Assembly (NCBI GenBank): GCA_017540175.1
Contig: JAFYBN010000068.1
Span: 47,440 to 111,439, forward strand
Reading direction: 5' to 3'
Source: Clostridia bacterium
Lineage (GTDB): Bacteria; Bacillota; Clostridia; Oscillospirales; CAG-272
Length of the DNA: 64,000 bases
In this document: one piece after another, positions 23,005 through 32,086 of the stretch
Layout of the letters: the number at the start of each line of letters is the position of its first letter
Position numbering within the stretch: position 1 is the first letter of the stretch
Made by a program: the position numbers and the translations under genes
Notes under the pieces: model-generated
Database searches by the model: none
What the model saw: the letters and a program-made list of their open reading frames with translations, nothing else
Told to the model about the DNA's origin: nothing

Positions 23005-24320
23005 TGCCGCTCATCGTGGAGATTTGCGCCGATCTCGCGGACGCCCTGCTCGGCGCGTGGTTCGTCACCCGGTTCTGCGGCGGAAGATTCCGTGAGAATT
23101 GGCTGCTTTTGCCCGCGGTGCTCGTCCCCTTCCTGTTTCAGATCACGGCGGACCGGTTTTTCCCCTCCCTCGGGCTGTGGGGATCGGTCATCCAGTTTCT
23201 TCTGATCCTCGCATATGCCCTGCTCATTTCGGGCAGGCACCGGATCCGCGCTCTTGTGTCCGTCTGCATTCTGAAAGGGATTCTGATCGCGCTCTCGTCC
23301 CTCTTGTTTCTTGTCTTCGGTTTGCTGTTCCGGGATTTCGAATCGATTCTGATGGGCGGGGACGGGATCGCGCGAGCTGTATATGTCATGACCCACAAGG
23401 TCCTGCTCCTTGCGTTCCTCGGGATCATCCTGCGGTATCTCAAGCGGGACAATCTCGGCAGGGCGGGCGGATGGCTGACCTTCGCGTTCTCCCTCATCGC
23501 CGTGCTCGGCCTCGGATTCACCATCGACGCCACGATGAAGAGCGGCAGTCAGGCACAGCGCGTCAGCCTGCTCGTCGTCGCGCTGATCTTCTGCCTGTTG
23601 GATGTATTTCTGTACGTTCTTCTCAGTCTGCTGTCATCCGCGGAGAAACAGACTTATGATCTGCGGCTGAGAAGTGAGGTCGCCGCCTCCGAAGCCGAGC
23701 GATACCGGGAAGGTCTCTCCGCATGGCAAAACGCGGAAAAGCTGCGGCATGATGTGAAGAACCAGCTGACCGCCGCCGCGGGACTGCTTGACAGCGGAGA
23801 TGCCGATGGGTGCCGGGAGCTTCTCGCCGGGTATCTCGCAAAGGCGGGGAGCGGGAAACGCTTCGCGCCGTCCGGGAACGCCGTGATCGACTATCTCATC
23901 GACGCAAAGCTCGCGGGGCTCGAAAACACGGAGATCGTCGTCACCGGGACGGTGGACAGCCTCGACGACATCGAGCCAACAGACCTCGCGTCCCTCGTCG
24001 GGAACATTCTCGACAATGCGGTGGAGGCGGAGGAAAAGATCGAGGACAGACGGATCGAGCTGCTCTTTACCCATTCGGGAGGAACTCGATTCATCGTCTG
24101 CAAGAACAACATCGACGCCTCGGTCGTTGACCGGGTGCTGGACGAAAACGGAGAACTCCGCACCACGAAAAAAGGCCCGCATCACGGTTACGGGACCAAG
24201 ATCGTCGCGGAGATCGCGCAGAAATACAACGGCATGGTGGAATACTTCGAGAGCGGCGGGATGTTCGGGGTGCAGATCATGCTGCCGGAGAGTGCCGCTG
24301 ATACCAATCCATCCGTTTGA
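23001..24320 (+). CDS. GHKL sensor histidine kinase (AgrC/BlpH type)
   Basis: The 439-residue kinase has about seven membrane segments in residues 3-213, a short linker helix, then the phospho-acceptor motif KLRHDVKNQL near residue 250. The ATPase follows with N-box NILDNAVEAEEK and G-box HGYGTK. This is the architecture of peptide-pheromone receptors such as AgrC and BlpH. The start at 23001 overlaps the regulator stop; an ATG at 23004 is also possible. The polytopic sensor domain suggests that it detects an extracellular peptide, and the divergent micro-ORFs are the natural candidates. No AgrB/AgrD pair is nearby. The gene ends at a terminator. Confidence 0.92.
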   Translation: MMPLIVEICADLADALLGAWFVTRFCGGRFRENWLLLPAVLVPFLFQITADRFFPSLGLWGSVIQFLLILAYALLISGRHRIRALVSVCILKGILIALSSLLFLVFGLLFRDFESILMGGDGIARAVYVMTHKVLLLAFLGIILRYLKRDNLGRAGGWLTFAFSLIAVLGLGFTIDATMKSGSQAQRVSLLVVALIFCLLDVFLYVLLSLLSSAEKQTYDLRLRSEVAASEAERYREGLSAWQNAEKLRHDVKNQLTAAAGLLDSGDADGCRELLAGYLAKAGSGKRFAPSGNAVIDYLIDAKLAGLENTEIVVTGTVDSLDDIEPTDLASLVGNILDNAVEAEEKIEDRRIELLFTHSGGTRFIVCKNNIDASVVDRVLDENGELRTTKKGPHHGYGTKIVAEIAQKYNGMVEYFESGGMFGVQIMLPESAADTNPSV

Positions 24321-24332
24321 TCCAAAGAAAAA

Positions 24333-24370
24333 CACCTCAAAGACATTTTGCGTCCTTGAGGTGCTTTCTC
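24333..24370 (+). terminator. Terminator of the LytTR/GHKL operon
   Basis: The stem CACCTCAA(AGAC)/(GTCC)TTGAGGTG spans 24333-24363, followed by CTTTCTCTC. Confidence 0.75.
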
Positions 24371-24446
24371 TCAATCGGTTTCTTCAGGCAGTTTCACTTT
24401 TTTCCTATTCCCCGTTCAAGACCGCCCACCGTGACCCGGTCCCCGG

Positions 24447-24488
24447 TCCGCCGCCAGGACAGACTTCTCCCTTGGCGGCGGATTTTTC
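24447..24488 (+). terminator. Orphan plus-strand terminator
   Basis: TCCGCCGCCA (24447-24456) pairs with TGGCGGCGGA (24473-24482) and is followed by TTTTTC. No plus-strand gene lies directly before it after the kinase terminator; it may be left over from a lost gene. Confidence 0.65.
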
Positions 24489-24511
24489 TTTTCAGCGATC
24501 CTTTCAGTAGC

Positions 24512-24772
24512 TCAAGGCGACTTGCACCGATAGATGTTGCAGCACCTTGACCCGTTGGCCCGTCGCTGCTGTTCGATGCCGACATATCCCTTCCGTTCCA
24601 GCTCGTCGAGCGCGCGTTTGACGGTGGAGACACTGATTTTCAGATCGCCCGCCATGCGCCTGTGGCTGACGTAGCAGAATTCGTATTTCCCCTGCCGGTC
24701 GAGGAGATAGCGGTACACGGAAACAGCTTTGGACGAGACCTCGTCCCGGTAAATCATTTCGAACGCTCTCAT
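24512..24772 (-). CDS. Small winged helix-turn-helix protein (plasmid/replication-type HTH)
   Basis: The 86-residue protein starts at 24772 with GGAGG 6 nt upstream. It is a single winged helix: SSKAVSVYRYLLDRQGKYEFCYVSHRRMAGDLKISVSTVKRALDELERKGYVGIEQQRR is laid out as helix-turn-helix plus wing, ending in an RCCNIYRC strand. HTH_36-type proteins of this size are common in mobilisable and integrative elements of Clostridia. The gene overlaps the stop of the preceding fragment (ATGA), so the pair was once an operon. The surrounding DNA is decayed, so it may be a survivor of a degraded element and may no longer be expressed. Confidence 0.7.
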   Translation of the reverse strand: MRAFEMIYRDEVSSKAVSVYRYLLDRQGKYEFCYVSHRRMAGDLKISVSTVKRALDELERKGYVGIEQQRRANGSRCCNIYRCKSP

Positions 24773-24938
24773 CCCATCCCTCCCTTCTGCGCCATCGAAT
24801 AAGCCTCGGAGAACGTCAGCTGCCGTCTGTGGCTCTGCTTCGATTTCCCCGCGGAACCGATCCGCGGTCTGTGCATCGAAGACTTGGTTTTTTCCGACCG
24901 CCCGAAGCGTTCCTCCCGTCGCTGTTCCTCCTCCGCTT
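24769..24938 (-). pseudogene. C-terminal fragment of a gene from a mobile element
   Basis: The minus-strand frame encodes a charged Glu/Arg-rich stretch (EAEEEQRREERFGRSEK), then SSMHRPRIGSAGKSKQSHRR and QLTFSEAYSMAQKGG, and stops at 24769, overlapping the HTH start. The 5' part is missing: at 24940 the sequence changes abruptly to the repeat shared with 45096. It was evidently truncated by insertion or recombination of that repeat. Confidence 0.55.
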
Positions 24939-24939
24939 C

Positions 24940-25224
24940 GACACGGATTTGAAAGAAGGCATGTGCGTGAGACCGGAAAGATGAACCGAGCGCTTCCGTG
25001 TCCGGCGGAGCGGCATTGCCGGGCGGAGCGGCATTGCCGGGCGGAGGGCATTGCCGGGCGGAGCGGCCGCATTTCGCGGGCAGGAGATTTCAAAAAAAAG
25101 AGTTTTGTTCCCGCTTCATCGGACGGACATCTGAAAGATGTTCCGTCCGATTGCCTTTTTCGGCGAACCGGAAACACAGGATCGCGCCCCGCCCCCCCCC
25201 CCGGCGGACAGCATTCCGGCGCGC
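24940..25224 (+). repeat. Long repeat, copy A (partner at 45096-45643)
   Basis: It begins with the last 14 codons of the small anchored-protein gene of the 33-45 kb cluster (reading DTDLKEGMCVRPER) and continues through a 17-18-bp minisatellite (GCATTGCCGGGCGGAG-like, about three units) to GGACAGCATTCCGGCGCGCC. Where copy B carries a 272-bp insert, copy A has a 29-nt imperfect hairpin (GGACGGACATCT/AGATGTTCCGTCC). Both neighbours of copy A are truncated genes, so this copy is the later arrival. Confidence 0.75.
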
Positions 25225-26114
25225 CATGGGCAGAGTGGTCGTGACGGTACCCAGCGCGGCGTCGAAGCTCGTGCCGACGGTATACGCCGGGCCCGCGTTG
25301 TTTTCCGGCTCAATCACGACACGCCCAAGGTCATAGCTGGTTAATTTTCCTCCATTCAGGCTGGCATACTCAAGCTTCATGCCGCCAGCGAGGTGGATGC
25401 AGCCGGTAGAATTCGTGCTGTCGCCGATCGGAGCATAATTCCCGGCGCCTCTGTAAGCGGTCGTTTCACCGCCGTAAAACCAGATGTCGTTCATGGTTCC
25501 GGCGCTGCCGTTCGGCTTATTGCTCGCGCCGATGCCGGGAGCGCCGCCGTCGTTGGTGTCGTGGATGTGACCGCCGTTCGCATGGACGCGGCCGCCGTTG
25601 ACGGTGATGACGCCGCTGTTGCCTCCGCAGCTGCCGAGCGCCGGCGCGTAGATGCCGCCGAATGCCTGAATCTCACCGCCGTTGATCGTCAGGTTTCCGG
25701 AATCTCCGCTGTCCGCATTTCCGCCGATGCCGGGACAGTAGTCCGCGCCGTACGCTACGATCTTGCCGGTACCGCCGCTCTGCGCCCAGATGATCAGGTG
25801 CGAGCCCGTGGTGAGGACAATACCTTTCTTTGCGTTAAGAGTAAACCCGTCGCAGAGGATCAGGTTGACGGTACCGTTCACATAAATGGTATTATCGAAG
25901 TTCCAAGTAGTCGTGAGCGCGTACCAGCCGTCCGTCGTATCGCCCGACCAGTTCGTCTCTCCATCGTTGACATGGGTGCAGTACTTCATTCCCATGTCCT
26001 CGCCCGCCGCGTTCACATAGGATTCATCGGACGGGTCTGCGTTTGCGGCGCGGACAGCAGGGTGAATACCATCGCCAGCGCCATCAGCATGGAAATCATT
26101 CGTTTCTGTTTCAT
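25225..26114 (-). pseudogene. Broken secreted beta-helix/adhesin-like gene
   Basis: A start at 26114 (AAAGG upstream) gives a good signal peptide, MKQKRMISMLMALAMVFTLL, but that frame stops near 26013. Removing the shift near 26060 (one missing G in GCGGCCGC-like sequence) joins it to a long frame: ANADPSDESYVN, then about 270 residues of beta-helical repeats (NLTINGGEIQAFGG, VITVNGGRVHANGG, DIWFYGGETTAYRG). Such repeats are typical of clostridial cell-surface proteins with GG-turn beta-helices. The other end is cut at 25225 by the long repeat, so the C-terminal anchoring domain is missing. Both lesions mean no functional product, unless the frameshift is a sequencing error. Confidence 0.75.
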
Positions 26115-26349
26115 AACCTTTTTCTCCAATCCCGGAAATAGATGCGGTGCGGCTCGATCCCGCGTCCGCGGTTTTGCGCGGCGATTTCGCCCGCCCGCAA
26201 CCCGCGCGGCGCATATCAAACCGTGCAGACAATAACTCTGGATATATTATACAGCCTTCCGCCGGTTTTTTAAGAACCGCAAACGATTTTGTACAAAAAA
26301 ATTGCCAAAAACAAGCGGCTGTCCCGTCTTTCCGCGGGCAGGGCAGAAC

Positions 26350-26381
26350 AAATCCCCGCCGGAGCTTTCCGACGGGGATTT
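26350..26381 (-). terminator. Terminator of the beta-helix gene at 26399
   Basis: AAATCCCCGCCGG (26350-26362) pairs with CCGACGGGGATTT (26369-26381) with one mismatch; on the minus strand it ends in ATTTGTTCT. It lies 18 nt after the stop. Confidence 0.65.
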
Positions 26382-26398
26382 GAAAATACCCGCGCTTT

Positions 26399-28372
26399 TT
26401 ATGCTCTCGGTCCGACGTCCGACACGGAGATGGGGCGGAACCCGAGCTCGAACGCCGGGGAATCCTCGGCGAGGGTGAAATCGCCGTTTTCGGGGTCGGC
26501 GAACTTCGGGTCCGCGAGGACCGTTCCGAACTCAAATCCTCTTTCCTTCGCCTCCGCGAGGCTGAGTCCGCCGCACCACACGGGCTCGCCCTTCAGATCC
26601 CAGACGAGATTCTTCTTCGAGGACACGGTGCGCCGCTCGATCTGCTCCGAACTGAGCGCGAAGAGCGGATCGCCGTTTGCGTACAGGATGTTGTTCTCAA
26701 ACAGGATCGACAGGTGCGGCTCGGAGCGGGAAACGCGGATCTCCTGACCGCCGGAGAGCGCGAAGATATTGTTGTGCACCGTGTTCATCGAGCCGTAATG
26801 CTGATGATAGGCGTTGTCGGAGCAGGCATAGCAGATGTTGTTCTCAAGGGTGATGTACGAAGACCCCTCGTCCGTGTACAGCGCCCAGCCGCCGTAATTC
26901 TTCGAGCGGACGTGGTGGATCACGTTTCCGCTCACGACCGTGCCGGGCTGTTTTCCGAGCAGGTACACGCCGCCCATGTCCGAGAGCATCCCCGCGCCGA
27001 GGTGGTGGATGTGATTCTTTTCGATGCGGTTGTCCCTTGTGACGCTCTCCCCGTAGCCCCAGACCCATCCGACCGAGACGCCGGTATAAAAGAGCTGTGA
27101 GATCTCGTTGTGCGCGATCGTGTTTTCGTAGGAGTGCATGACGAGGACGCCGCACGCCGCGAAGTACCGCCGCCCGCATTTTTCGATCCGGCAGTCCTCC
27201 ACGGTGTTGCCGAAGGTGCGCTCCGTCAGGGGGGAGCCGGAGTGGCCGCCAATGATCTTCACGCCGCCCGCGCCGCCGTCCCGGAACAGCGTGCGCCGCA
27301 GGGCGATCCCGTGGCATCCCTGTCCGACGACGACGCCGTGCAGACCGTAGTTCTCGAGCGCGCAGTCCTCGATCGAGCAGTTTTCGGCATACCGGAAGGA
27401 AACCGCGCCGTCCGCCTGAGCGACCGCCTGCGCGTCGGAGGCGTACCGGACGGGCTCTCCCTCCCCGGACGCTCCCTGCCCGAGAGAGCCGTATTCCCCG
27501 CGCGTGACGCCCATCCGGATCCCCCGGATGCGGACGTTTTTCACGGGTTTCTCCGGCGTCCCGCAGAGCTCGAAGAGCTTGTGGATGCGCGGCGCGTATG
27601 CCTCGATGTCCTCCGGCATCATGGACGGGTCGCGGGGGACGTAGTAGATCTTTTCCCCGTCGGCGTACCATTCGTCCGGACCCCCGAAGGTTTCCGCGAC
27701 GTTTTCGAGGCAGTATTCGAGCGCGGACGCCGAGCCCCTGTCCCCTGCGATGTTGAACCGGGACGGGTAGAGCATGGTCACGCGGCGCGAATCGGGGTCG
27801 TAGCTCTCAAGCGGCGTGTGCTCGTCGATCCAATAATGGCAGAAGCTGATCTGCACGCGGTCGATGTTTTTGAAATCCCTGAAATCCCCCTCCCGGGCGA
27901 CGAACCACTTCGAGGAGGAGAAAAGCTGTCCCTCGTGGTTCTCCACGTCGTCCGCGTACAGCCAGCCCTCGGCCGGATACCGGGTGAGCTTCGCCCGCTC
28001 GCCGTTCACGTAGAGGTCGGTGAAATCGCAGCCGCCTGGCAGGGGCGCGGAAAAGCACGGCACGCCGTTATATCTGTCCCTCTCCCAGTTTTCGATCCTT
28101 TTGCCGCCGATCAGGCGAACCTCGGCGCCGCCGTCTGGCTCGATGGTGATCCCGGTCACGTCCCCGTCGATGCGGATGGGACCGTACAGCCGGTGCGTGC
28201 CCGCGCCGAGACGGATCGACAAGGGCTGATCCACGCCGACGCGGCGCAGGCCTTTGACGAACGCGAGGGCGGCGTCGATGCTCGCAAAAGCGGGTTCCCT
28301 GTCCGGCGCCGGCGGGGCGGACGCGCCCGTCGGGGCGACGTAGAGAGCGGTCAGTTCGTTGTACGGAATCAT
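26399..28372 (-). CDS. Right-handed parallel beta-helix protein, cytoplasmic
   Basis: The 657-residue protein begins at 28372 (GGAG 6 nt upstream). An N-terminal segment, ALYVAPTGA...AFASIDAALAFVKGLRR, and the LGAGTHRLYGPI stretch are the standard opening of right-handed beta-helix enzymes. Residues of about 300-560 have regular coils (FRYAENCSIEDCALENYG, GCHGIALRRTLFRDGG, NTVEDCRIEKCGRRY, NTIAHNEISQLFYTG, NTVHNNIFALSGG). Proteins of this size and lacking a signal peptide are often intracellular glycosidases or lyases acting on pectin or xylan oligomers (GH120 is one such family), but I cannot name the activity. A perfect promoter lies at 28497-28526. Confidence 0.78.
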   Translation of the reverse strand: MIPYNELTALYVAPTGASAPPAPDREPAFASIDAALAFVKGLRRVGVDQPLSIRLGAGTHRLYGPIRIDGDVTGITIEPDGGAEVRLIGGKRIENWERDRYNGVPCFSAPLPGGCDFTDLYVNGERAKLTRYPAEGWLYADDVENHEGQLFSSSKWFVAREGDFRDFKNIDRVQISFCHYWIDEHTPLESYDPDSRRVTMLYPSRFNIAGDRGSASALEYCLENVAETFGGPDEWYADGEKIYYVPRDPSMMPEDIEAYAPRIHKLFELCGTPEKPVKNVRIRGIRMGVTRGEYGSLGQGASGEGEPVRYASDAQAVAQADGAVSFRYAENCSIEDCALENYGLHGVVVGQGCHGIALRRTLFRDGGAGGVKIIGGHSGSPLTERTFGNTVEDCRIEKCGRRYFAACGVLVMHSYENTIAHNEISQLFYTGVSVGWVWGYGESVTRDNRIEKNHIHHLGAGMLSDMGGVYLLGKQPGTVVSGNVIHHVRSKNYGGWALYTDEGSSYITLENNICYACSDNAYHQHYGSMNTVHNNIFALSGGQEIRVSRSEPHLSILFENNILYANGDPLFALSSEQIERRTVSSKKNLVWDLKGEPVWCGGLSLAEAKERGFEFGTVLADPKFADPENGDFTLAEDSPAFELGFRPISVSDVGPRA

Positions 28373-28496
28373 AATGTCTCCTTTCCCGATCCGTGTATTT
28401 GTAACCCGGAGCTTCGCTTTTGATGCGGGACGGAACGTCTCAAGGCCTTCCGGTCTTTCGGTCCTCCGCCGATCGCGCAAAACTCCTTCCGCCGGT

Positions 28497-28526
28497 ATTA
28501 TAGCACATCGGGAAACACAAAGTCAA
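28497..28526 (-). promoter_or_regulatory. Sigma-A promoter of the beta-helix gene
   Basis: TTGACT (28521-28526) and TATAAT (28497-28502) on the minus strand, spacer 18 nt. Confidence 0.82.
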
Positions 28527-28662
28527 GCCGGAAAGCCCGGTCCGGAAAGTCCGGTGGGGGAGGCTGCCCCGGCACCTCGGGGGAGATCGGTTCGCGCCGC
28601 GGGCCGACCCGCCGGTCTTCCGGGACGAGCCGCGGCATAATTTTTTCTGTATTCCGAAAAGA

Positions 28663-28691
28663 TTGCATGACCCGGCGTTTTTTGCTATACT
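28663..28691 (+). promoter_or_regulatory. Promoter of the large sigma-factor gene
   Basis: TTGCAT (28663-28668) and TATACT (28686-28691) with a 17-nt spacer, 110 nt before the GTG start. Confidence 0.65.
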
Positions 28692-28801
28692 GTAAACACG
28701 CAGATATTATTCTAGAAATTTTTCGGAGTCATCAAACCTTTTGCCTCGCAGAATTGTCAATTTATATGAGGGGGTATTGCCCCCGAAGAAGGAAACGGGG
28801 G

Positions 28802-31387
28802 GTGAGCCGCATCGTGACGAAATACAGAGACATGGACGACGGGACACTGGTCAGCCTTGCCCTGCTCGGGGAGGAGGACGCGTTCGCCGAGCTGGTGGAG
28901 CGGTATGGGCGGAAAGTCGAACAAAAAGCCGAAGCGATCATCGGAAACCCGTACTCCGCCGAAGACGCGGCGCAGGACACCTTCCTCGCCGCATGGACTG
29001 AACTCGGCAAACTGCGTTCCCCCGACAAATTCGGGATCTGGATCCTGCGCGTCGCGGAAAACCGGGCGAAAAACCTCTTAAAGCATTACAGGGTGAGTCT
29101 GGAAGAGCTCTCGGCGGACCTTGACGCGTTCCCCGGCCATGACGCGGAAAGCGTCCTCTCCCTGAACGCATGGCAGGAGGCCGAAACCGGCGAAAAACTG
29201 CGGGACGCCGTGGACGCGCTGGGGAGTTCCGTGCGCGACACGGTACGACTGCACTACCTCGAAGGATACCCGGTCCGGGACATCGCCGCCCGGCTCTCCG
29301 TTCCGGAGGGGACGGTCAAATGGAGGCTCAGAGAGGGACGGAAGCAGCTGCGCCGGGGCTTCGGCGTCCCGGAGGAGGAAGAAGGAAAGCTGACCGCCCG
29401 CGTGAAGCGGCAGATCGAAGAGCTGAAGCGCTGGGCAAAAAAGAACGACAAAACGGGTTTTGCCGAGAAATACGGATCCGTGCTTTCCCTTGTGGAGCGG
29501 ATGGATGATTCGTCACAAAAAAGCGAACTGCTCGCGGACGTTCTTCTCCGCGGGATGTGGTGGGTCCCGGGGCAGGACAACGACCGCCTGCGCGCACGGA
29601 TCAAAGCCGCCGCGCTTGAAGGCCGGAACGAAGAAGTGATGCGGAACATCGTCTTTGACGAGATCTGGAGATACCGCGGAGAAGAAAGGATCCGCTTCAT
29701 CCGCGAGCACGGGATCCCCGAGATGGAAGCGGCGGGATTTCGGATCCCGCTCGGCTCGCTGTATTTCTGGCTCGGCGAAGCGCTGGCGGCTGAGGGCAGG
29801 CTGCAGGAAGCGGTCGCCGCCTTTGAAAAGGTCTCCGACTGTCTGCCGCCCTCACACCAATATTACGCAGCCGCCCTCTCCGCCCTGCGCATGGAACCCC
29901 GGTATGCCGCGGCAAAGGACCCCGCTCGGACACAGATCATCTGTCTGGGAGAGTCCTACGCAAAAGAAAACGGAAAATGGTTCTTCGTCAGTCAGCCGGG
30001 CTACATGCGCGGCATTCCCGAGCGGGATATGGACGCGCTGCCGCTCTGGAATCTGTCCCGGTGCGACGGGCTGATCGACGATCCGGAGATGATGCCGGGC
30101 GACACGCGGATCTCGGAGGACGGCAAAGTGACGCTTTCGCTGAGACGTGCGGACGGTCCCGTCAAGGTTCCCGCGGGCGTGTATGAAAACTGCCTGATTT
30201 ACGAGACGAAGGGCGACGAGTACCGCCCCGTCGACGTGGAGACCGTCGTCTGCCCCGGCGTCGGGATCGTCAGGCAGACGGACCGGAACAAAAACATCCG
30301 GTTTCTGTTGACCTCCGCGGAGGTGACGGGAGAAGGACGCATCCCCTTTGCAGCGCACAATCGCTGGACCTACCATGCACAGCGCGAGGGGAGCGGGATC
30401 GTCTGGCGGGACGAGCAGACGACCGAAATCGTCTTCGCTTCGGATGCGCGGGTGACGGCTAGCGTGAGCACATACGCCGAGGCGGAGTACGATACGGCAT
30501 CCTGGCAGGGGAATATGGCAGCCGCGCGGGATCTGTACAGCATGAGGGGCTCTCTTCCCGACGTGGAGCCGTATCTGAGACGCGCGGAGGAGCTGGCGGC
30601 GACGCCGCGGGAAAAAGCGCACACCGCAGCCGCCGCGGACTGCATGCGCCGGATTTTCCGTACCGATCCGAGTCATACGCCCGAATGCACGGAACGCGGC
30701 GTCCGAAATTCCTTCAAAATCCTGTATCCCTCCCGGGCAGCCCGGGCAGAGGAAGGCATATCGCTCTTCACGGGAGCGTGGGACGGCGGGTTCGCGTCGA
30801 AAGCGGGCGGCGAAGGACCGGGGTTCTATGCGCTCCTGTATCAGGACCTCTATGAAATCGCCGCGGCGGCAGGGGGCGCGGTCTGGTCGGACACATGGGT
30901 TCCCGGATTTGCCGAGACAAACGCCCACATGTTCCTCTCGAAAGTCGTCAGGACCTCGCTCACAGTCGGTGAGGACGAAACCGTCCGCACGCCCGCCGGG
31001 GAATTCCGGGGCTGCCGTCATATCGCCGCGGAGACGGCCGCGCCCGTGGAACCCTGGTCCGGGCACCTCGAATTCTGGTACGCGCCCGGCGTGGGACTTG
31101 TGAAATTCCTTCGGGTCGGGACAAAGGACGACGAGCCGGCGGAGAAAAAAGGCCCGTTCGTGTGGGAGCTGACGGAATACAGCGGCACGGGCGAAGGATA
31201 TTTCCCGATGTGTGATGGTCTCTTCCGCCACCACGAGCCCTCCTCCCGGCCCTTACCGGACGGCTATAGCGGCTGGGTGGAATACACCTTCTCGACGGAC
31301 GACACGGGGACGGTGATTTTCAAAAACGCCGGAGGGGTGCGGACAAGGACCGGAGGGGAAACCCAGAACGCAAAAGAACAAAACTAA
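28802..31387 (+). CDS. ECF-type sigma factor with a 650-residue C-terminal extension
   Basis: The product is 861 residues from a GTG at 28802 (AAGGAA upstream). Residues about 10-90 are sigma region 2 (DDGTLVSLALLGEEDAFAEL, EDAAQDTFLAAW) and 125-180 are region 4 (RDTVRLHYLEGYPVRDIAARLS, VPEGTVKWRLREGRKQL). The rest is far beyond a normal ECF factor (about 180 residues): a helical TPR-like part (YFWLGEALAAEGRLQEAVAAFEKV), then two copies of a beta module with the signature VPAGVYENC...PGVGIV and TPAGEFRGC...APGVGLVKF. That module is usually in exported proteins. No membrane segment is visible, so the fusion should be cytoplasmic. Two membrane proteins follow and may control it. Function inferred from the N-terminus only. 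Confidence 0.82.
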   Translation: MSRIVTKYRDMDDGTLVSLALLGEEDAFAELVERYGRKVEQKAEAIIGNPYSAEDAAQDTFLAAWTELGKLRSPDKFGIWILRVAENRAKNLLKHYRVSLEELSADLDAFPGHDAESVLSLNAWQEAETGEKLRDAVDALGSSVRDTVRLHYLEGYPVRDIAARLSVPEGTVKWRLREGRKQLRRGFGVPEEEEGKLTARVKRQIEELKRWAKKNDKTGFAEKYGSVLSLVERMDDSSQKSELLADVLLRGMWWVPGQDNDRLRARIKAAALEGRNEEVMRNIVFDEIWRYRGEERIRFIREHGIPEMEAAGFRIPLGSLYFWLGEALAAEGRLQEAVAAFEKVSDCLPPSHQYYAAALSALRMEPRYAAAKDPARTQIICLGESYAKENGKWFFVSQPGYMRGIPERDMDALPLWNLSRCDGLIDDPEMMPGDTRISEDGKVTLSLRRADGPVKVPAGVYENCLIYETKGDEYRPVDVETVVCPGVGIVRQTDRNKNIRFLLTSAEVTGEGRIPFAAHNRWTYHAQREGSGIVWRDEQTTEIVFASDARVTASVSTYAEAEYDTASWQGNMAAARDLYSMRGSLPDVEPYLRRAEELAATPREKAHTAAAADCMRRIFRTDPSHTPECTERGVRNSFKILYPSRAARAEEGISLFTGAWDGGFASKAGGEGPGFYALLYQDLYEIAAAAGGAVWSDTWVPGFAETNAHMFLSKVVRTSLTVGEDETVRTPAGEFRGCRHIAAETAAPVEPWSGHLEFWYAPGVGLVKFLRVGTKDDEPAEKKGPFVWELTEYSGTGEGYFPMCDGLFRHHEPSSRPLPDGYSGWVEYTFSTDDTGTVIFKNAGGVRTRTGGETQNAKEQN

Positions 31388-31407
31388 GAATCAGGCAGGA
31401 GAAAACA

Positions 31408-31986
31408 ATGAACACCGAGCAAAACGAAAAAGTCAGCGCAAAGCTCGTGCTTTCCCGCATCGGCTGGTTTGTCATCAGCGGCTTCGCGATCCTCGCGATC
31501 TATCTCGTCGTCATGGCCCCGCTTGCCCCGGTGCTCGCCGCGAACATCGACCCGACGGATACGGGGGCCCGCTCCGCTCGCTTTGCTCTCGTTTATTTGT
31601 CGTTTGCCATCCTATACATCATTCCGCTGTACCTGTTCCTCTTTCGAAACAACATCGGGCTCAAAACAGAGGTTCTGCGCGTTACGGAAAACGGCTTTGA
31701 TCTGAAAACCGTTTTCCGGGCGGTTTACCGGAGGATCGGTCTGCTCGATCACGTGATTTATGCGGGGATGACCTTCATCGTATGGGCAGCCAGAGCGCTT
31801 GGATCCTCGTTCATCGGTTTTTTCATGGTCCAGCAGGCCGGGTTTTATTCCATACCGATCCCGGAGATCATCGGAGCTCTGCTCGCGACCCTCTGCTTCG
31901 CCGCGGAATACGCCCTCTGTCTTGTGACGGCAGGCAAGCGATGGGACAAGAACCGCCTGCGCCGCGGCGGGAGCGGAAATAACTGA
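31408..31986 (+). CDS. Membrane protein of unknown function, four segments
   Basis: The 192-residue protein starts 20 nt after the sigma-factor stop with AGGAG upstream. It has hydrophobic segments at about 16-42, 62-82, 113-130 and 138-172, short loops and a basic C-terminus (KRWDKNRLRRGG). No family is recognised. Its place right behind an ECF-type sigma factor suggests a membrane partner or target, but it lacks a cytoplasmic anti-sigma domain of the usual kind. Confidence 0.7.
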   Translation: MNTEQNEKVSAKLVLSRIGWFVISGFAILAIYLVVMAPLAPVLAANIDPTDTGARSARFALVYLSFAILYIIPLYLFLFRNNIGLKTEVLRVTENGFDLKTVFRAVYRRIGLLDHVIYAGMTFIVWAARALGSSFIGFFMVQQAGFYSIPIPEIIGALLATLCFAAEYALCLVTAGKRWDKNRLRRGGSGNN

Positions 31987-32086
31987 AGCTGCCGCCGATC
32001 AGGAAGGCGGCGGAATCGATTTTCAATACGGTTAATACTGTTTTTTGCCGCATTCGTATTGAAATACAAGACCGAAGGAGGCAGCC

